NCBI GenBank assembly: GCA_947169985.1
Contig: CAMVRW010000108.1
Span: 1 to 7,714, forward strand
Length of the DNA stretch: 7,714 nt
Reading direction: 5' to 3'
Source: an uncultured Butyrivibrio sp.
Lineage (GTDB): Bacteria > Bacillota > Clostridia > Lachnospirales > Lachnospiraceae
Shown in pieces: positions 7,067 to 7,714 of this stretch. Every line of letters starts with the position of its first letter. The first letter of the stretch is position 1. The notes under the pieces were generated by a model that worked only from the letters and a program-made list of their open reading frames with translations, searched no databases and was not told the DNA's origin. The position numbers were made by a program, and so were the translations under genes.

Positions 7067-7112
7067 AAAATAGACCAGTAAGTACCGGACGTCTCCGGCC
7101 TTGGCTGGCCTA
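7064..7112 (-). terminator. Rho-independent terminator for the right-hand minus-strand gene
   Basis: Read on the minus strand, TAGGCCAG (7112-7105) pairs with CTGGTCTA (7078-7071) over 8 bp, including one G-U pair that would be a mismatch on the other strand. Inside it CCGGA (7098-7094) pairs with TCCGG (7089-7085) around a 4-base loop. TTTTTATG follows immediately. It lies about 130 bases past the stop of the right-hand gene, giving that mRNA a long 3' tail. Confidence 0.65.
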
Positions 7113-7148
7113 TGTAATCTGCTTTATTTTCCACTTTACCCCATTAAA

Positions 7149-7176
7149 TTGACACGCTGACAACATGTGTTATACT
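7149..7176 (+). promoter_or_regulatory. Strong sigma-70/SigA-type promoter
   Basis: Perfect -35 TTGACA (7149-7154), 16-bp spacer, and TATACT -10 (7171-7176) preceded by TGT, an extended -10. This is by far the best promoter in the window. No open reading frame with a ribosome site follows on the plus strand, so its product is likely a short RNA starting near 7183. Confidence 0.75.
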
Positions 7177-7182
7177 AAAGGT

Positions 7183-7275
7183 GGTCAACTTGTGAAGGGT
7201 TGAAGCTGGGTTCCCGAATGGGAGTAGGCATCTATGATGCTTAGAATTCCTTTGCTCCTGGGGTTGGCTTTTTTT
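7183..7275 (+). ncRNA. Candidate ~90-nt structured antisense RNA
   Basis: The RNA would start about 7 bases after the -10 box and end in the U7 tract at 7269-7275. Its sequence folds into one long imperfect hairpin. TAGGCATC (7225-7232) pairs with GATGCTTA (7236-7243) over 8 bp; GGGAG (7220-7224) pairs with CTCCT (7255-7259); CCC (7213-7215) pairs with GGG (7261-7263); GAAGCTGG (7202-7209) pairs with TTGGCTTT (7264-7271), with several G-U pairs. G-U pairs that work only in the plus-strand RNA support this orientation. The last 35 bases overlap the final codons of the convergent gene, and the remainder is complementary to that gene's 3' tail. It has no family that I recognise. An antisense regulator or RNA antitoxin is inferred. 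Confidence 0.55.
7213..7275 (+). terminator. Intrinsic terminator of the plus-strand RNA
   Basis: The base of the long hairpin (CCC/GGG plus GAAGCTGG/TTGGCTTT) is followed directly by seven T residues at 7269-7275. The stem is irregular and rich in G-U pairs, so efficiency is uncertain. Confidence 0.45.
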
Positions 7276-7714
7276 CTGCCAATTTTTCATGCATATCATC
7301 AAGAATCTTTTCTGGCGCTGATTTAATCTGATCATAAATGAAATCTATAGCCTGTTGTGAATAACTGTACTGTGGTTGAGTAGATATCTGATATACAAAA
7401 CATAGTTTCTCGTTTTCTTTTATCCCAAAATAAGCCGTAAAATTCCTAAAGTGAAAATTGTTAATTTCAGCATCTTTTCCGCGGAACTTTAACGGAATAT
7501 TATCCCTTACGATTCTCTTGTTTAATTCCTTTATACATGCTTTGGCATTGTATTTATGAGTGTTATTAGGATTCTTCAACTCCTTAATTATTCTAACACC
7601 CTCTGAAGCAGTGTTATCAATGCGATACACTTCTGTCGCTTCATTTTTATCCTTTGTCAGATAATGGTAATGCTCCACTTTGATGGCAAAAGAACTATTA
7701 TTCTCTTCGACCAT
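7241..7714 (-). CDS. C-terminal part of a DUF3644-like protein (tentative), probably 5'-truncated by the window edge
   Basis: The frame is open from the right edge for 157 codons and ends in TAA at 7241. The ATG at the very edge may be an internal methionine, because no upstream sequence is visible to show a ribosome site. The sequence contains EVYRID, a THKYNAK segment, KELNKRI, then FHFRNFTAYFGIKENEK and PQYSYSQQAIDFI before a charged lysine-rich tail. From memory this pattern resembles the C-terminal region of DUF3644 proteins, which carry an N-terminal HEPN-like helical domain in full-length form (~350 aa) and often occur in defence islands; I cannot confirm this without a search. GC content is about one third by eye, lower than the ~45% of the recombinase operon, so it is likely a separate module. 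Its transcript should end at the terminator at 7064-7112 and so run through the complement of the plus-strand RNA. Confidence 0.55.
   Translation of the reverse strand: MVEENNSSFAIKVEHYHYLTKDKNEATEVYRIDNTASEGVRIIKELKNPNNTHKYNAKACIKELNKRIVRDNIPLKFRGKDAEINNFHFRNFTAYFGIKENEKLCFVYQISTQPQYSYSQQAIDFIYDQIKSAPEKILDDMHEKLAEKKPTPGAKEF

Larger units (their letters stand above)
6683..7240. other. AT-rich intergenic region between the recombinase operon and the right-hand gene
   Basis: No convincing protein gene of normal size is seen in these 558 bases. Contents in order: operon promoter and TGAACA boxes (6725-6879), a 12-bp palindrome TTTTTGCAAAAA (6884-6895), a possible 20-codon ORF on the minus strand, a 5-bp inverted repeat TCCGA/TCGGA (6969-6989), a 7-bp inverted repeat (7031-7066), a minus-strand terminator (7064-7112) and a strong plus-strand promoter (7149-7176). 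The end of the recombinase-bearing element is most likely somewhere here. Confidence 0.6.

Noticed and set aside
7202..7260. GGTTCCCGAAT stretch considered as a tRNA T-arm
   Set aside because: No matching acceptor, D or anticodon arms and no GGTTCGAATC consensus; the bases fit the long hairpin of the plus-strand RNA better.
7144..7335. Minus-strand 63-codon frame overlapping the end of the right-hand gene
   Set aside because: It is an alternative frame of the DUF3644-like gene and its 3' tail with no ribosome site; it also overlaps the strong plus-strand promoter.

Overview
The window looks like part of an accessory region from a low-to-mid GC Gram-positive anaerobe. A gut Clostridia/Lachnospiraceae host is my best guess, based on strong AGGGGG/AAAGGAG ribosome sites, AGA/AGG/ATA codon use, multi-repeat zinc-ribbon proteins and Tn554-type recombinase sets. 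That host call is inference. No rRNA, tRNA or CRISPR array was found.

Bases 1-6682 are one tightly packed minus-strand operon of five genes, each overlapping the next. In order of transcription (right to left) they are: a canonical tyrosine recombinase (6682-5369, TnpA-like); a 623-aa TnpB-sized recombinase with a cysteine-rich tail (5382-3511); a third recombinase of 516 aa with a C-terminal CxxC-x9-CxxC cluster (3533-1983); a coiled-coil, GRPKK-headed protein in the position of Tn554 TnpC (1983-1234); and a protein built of ~70-residue zinc-ribbon repeats (1244 to the left edge). The layout combines the recombinase-in-trio (RIT) arrangement with the Tn554 TnpA-TnpB-TnpC arrangement. Presumably the recombinases and the coiled-coil protein together carry out site-specific insertion of a mobile element. 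The zinc-ribbon gene is translationally coupled to this module and not separated from it like ordinary cargo. At the extreme left edge its sixth repeat stops matching the family and another frame opens.

Bases 6683-7240 are AT-rich and hold no convincing long gene. Next to the first recombinase are a candidate operon promoter, an inverted repeat and five copies of TGAACA/TGTTCA. These are likely recombinase- or regulator-binding sites, and the element end is probably near them. Further right are a 7-bp inverted repeat, a minus-strand terminator and a strong plus-strand promoter.

Bases 7241-7714 are the 3' part of a separate, more AT-rich minus-strand gene resembling the C-terminal part of DUF3644 proteins (tentative). 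The plus-strand promoter at 7149-7176 should produce a ~90-nt structured RNA ending in a U7 tract inside the 3' end of this gene, fully antisense to its mRNA tail. This convergent protein/antisense-RNA pair is the most interesting candidate for an undescribed system here. The other strong candidate is the recombinase trio coupled to the zinc-ribbon protein.
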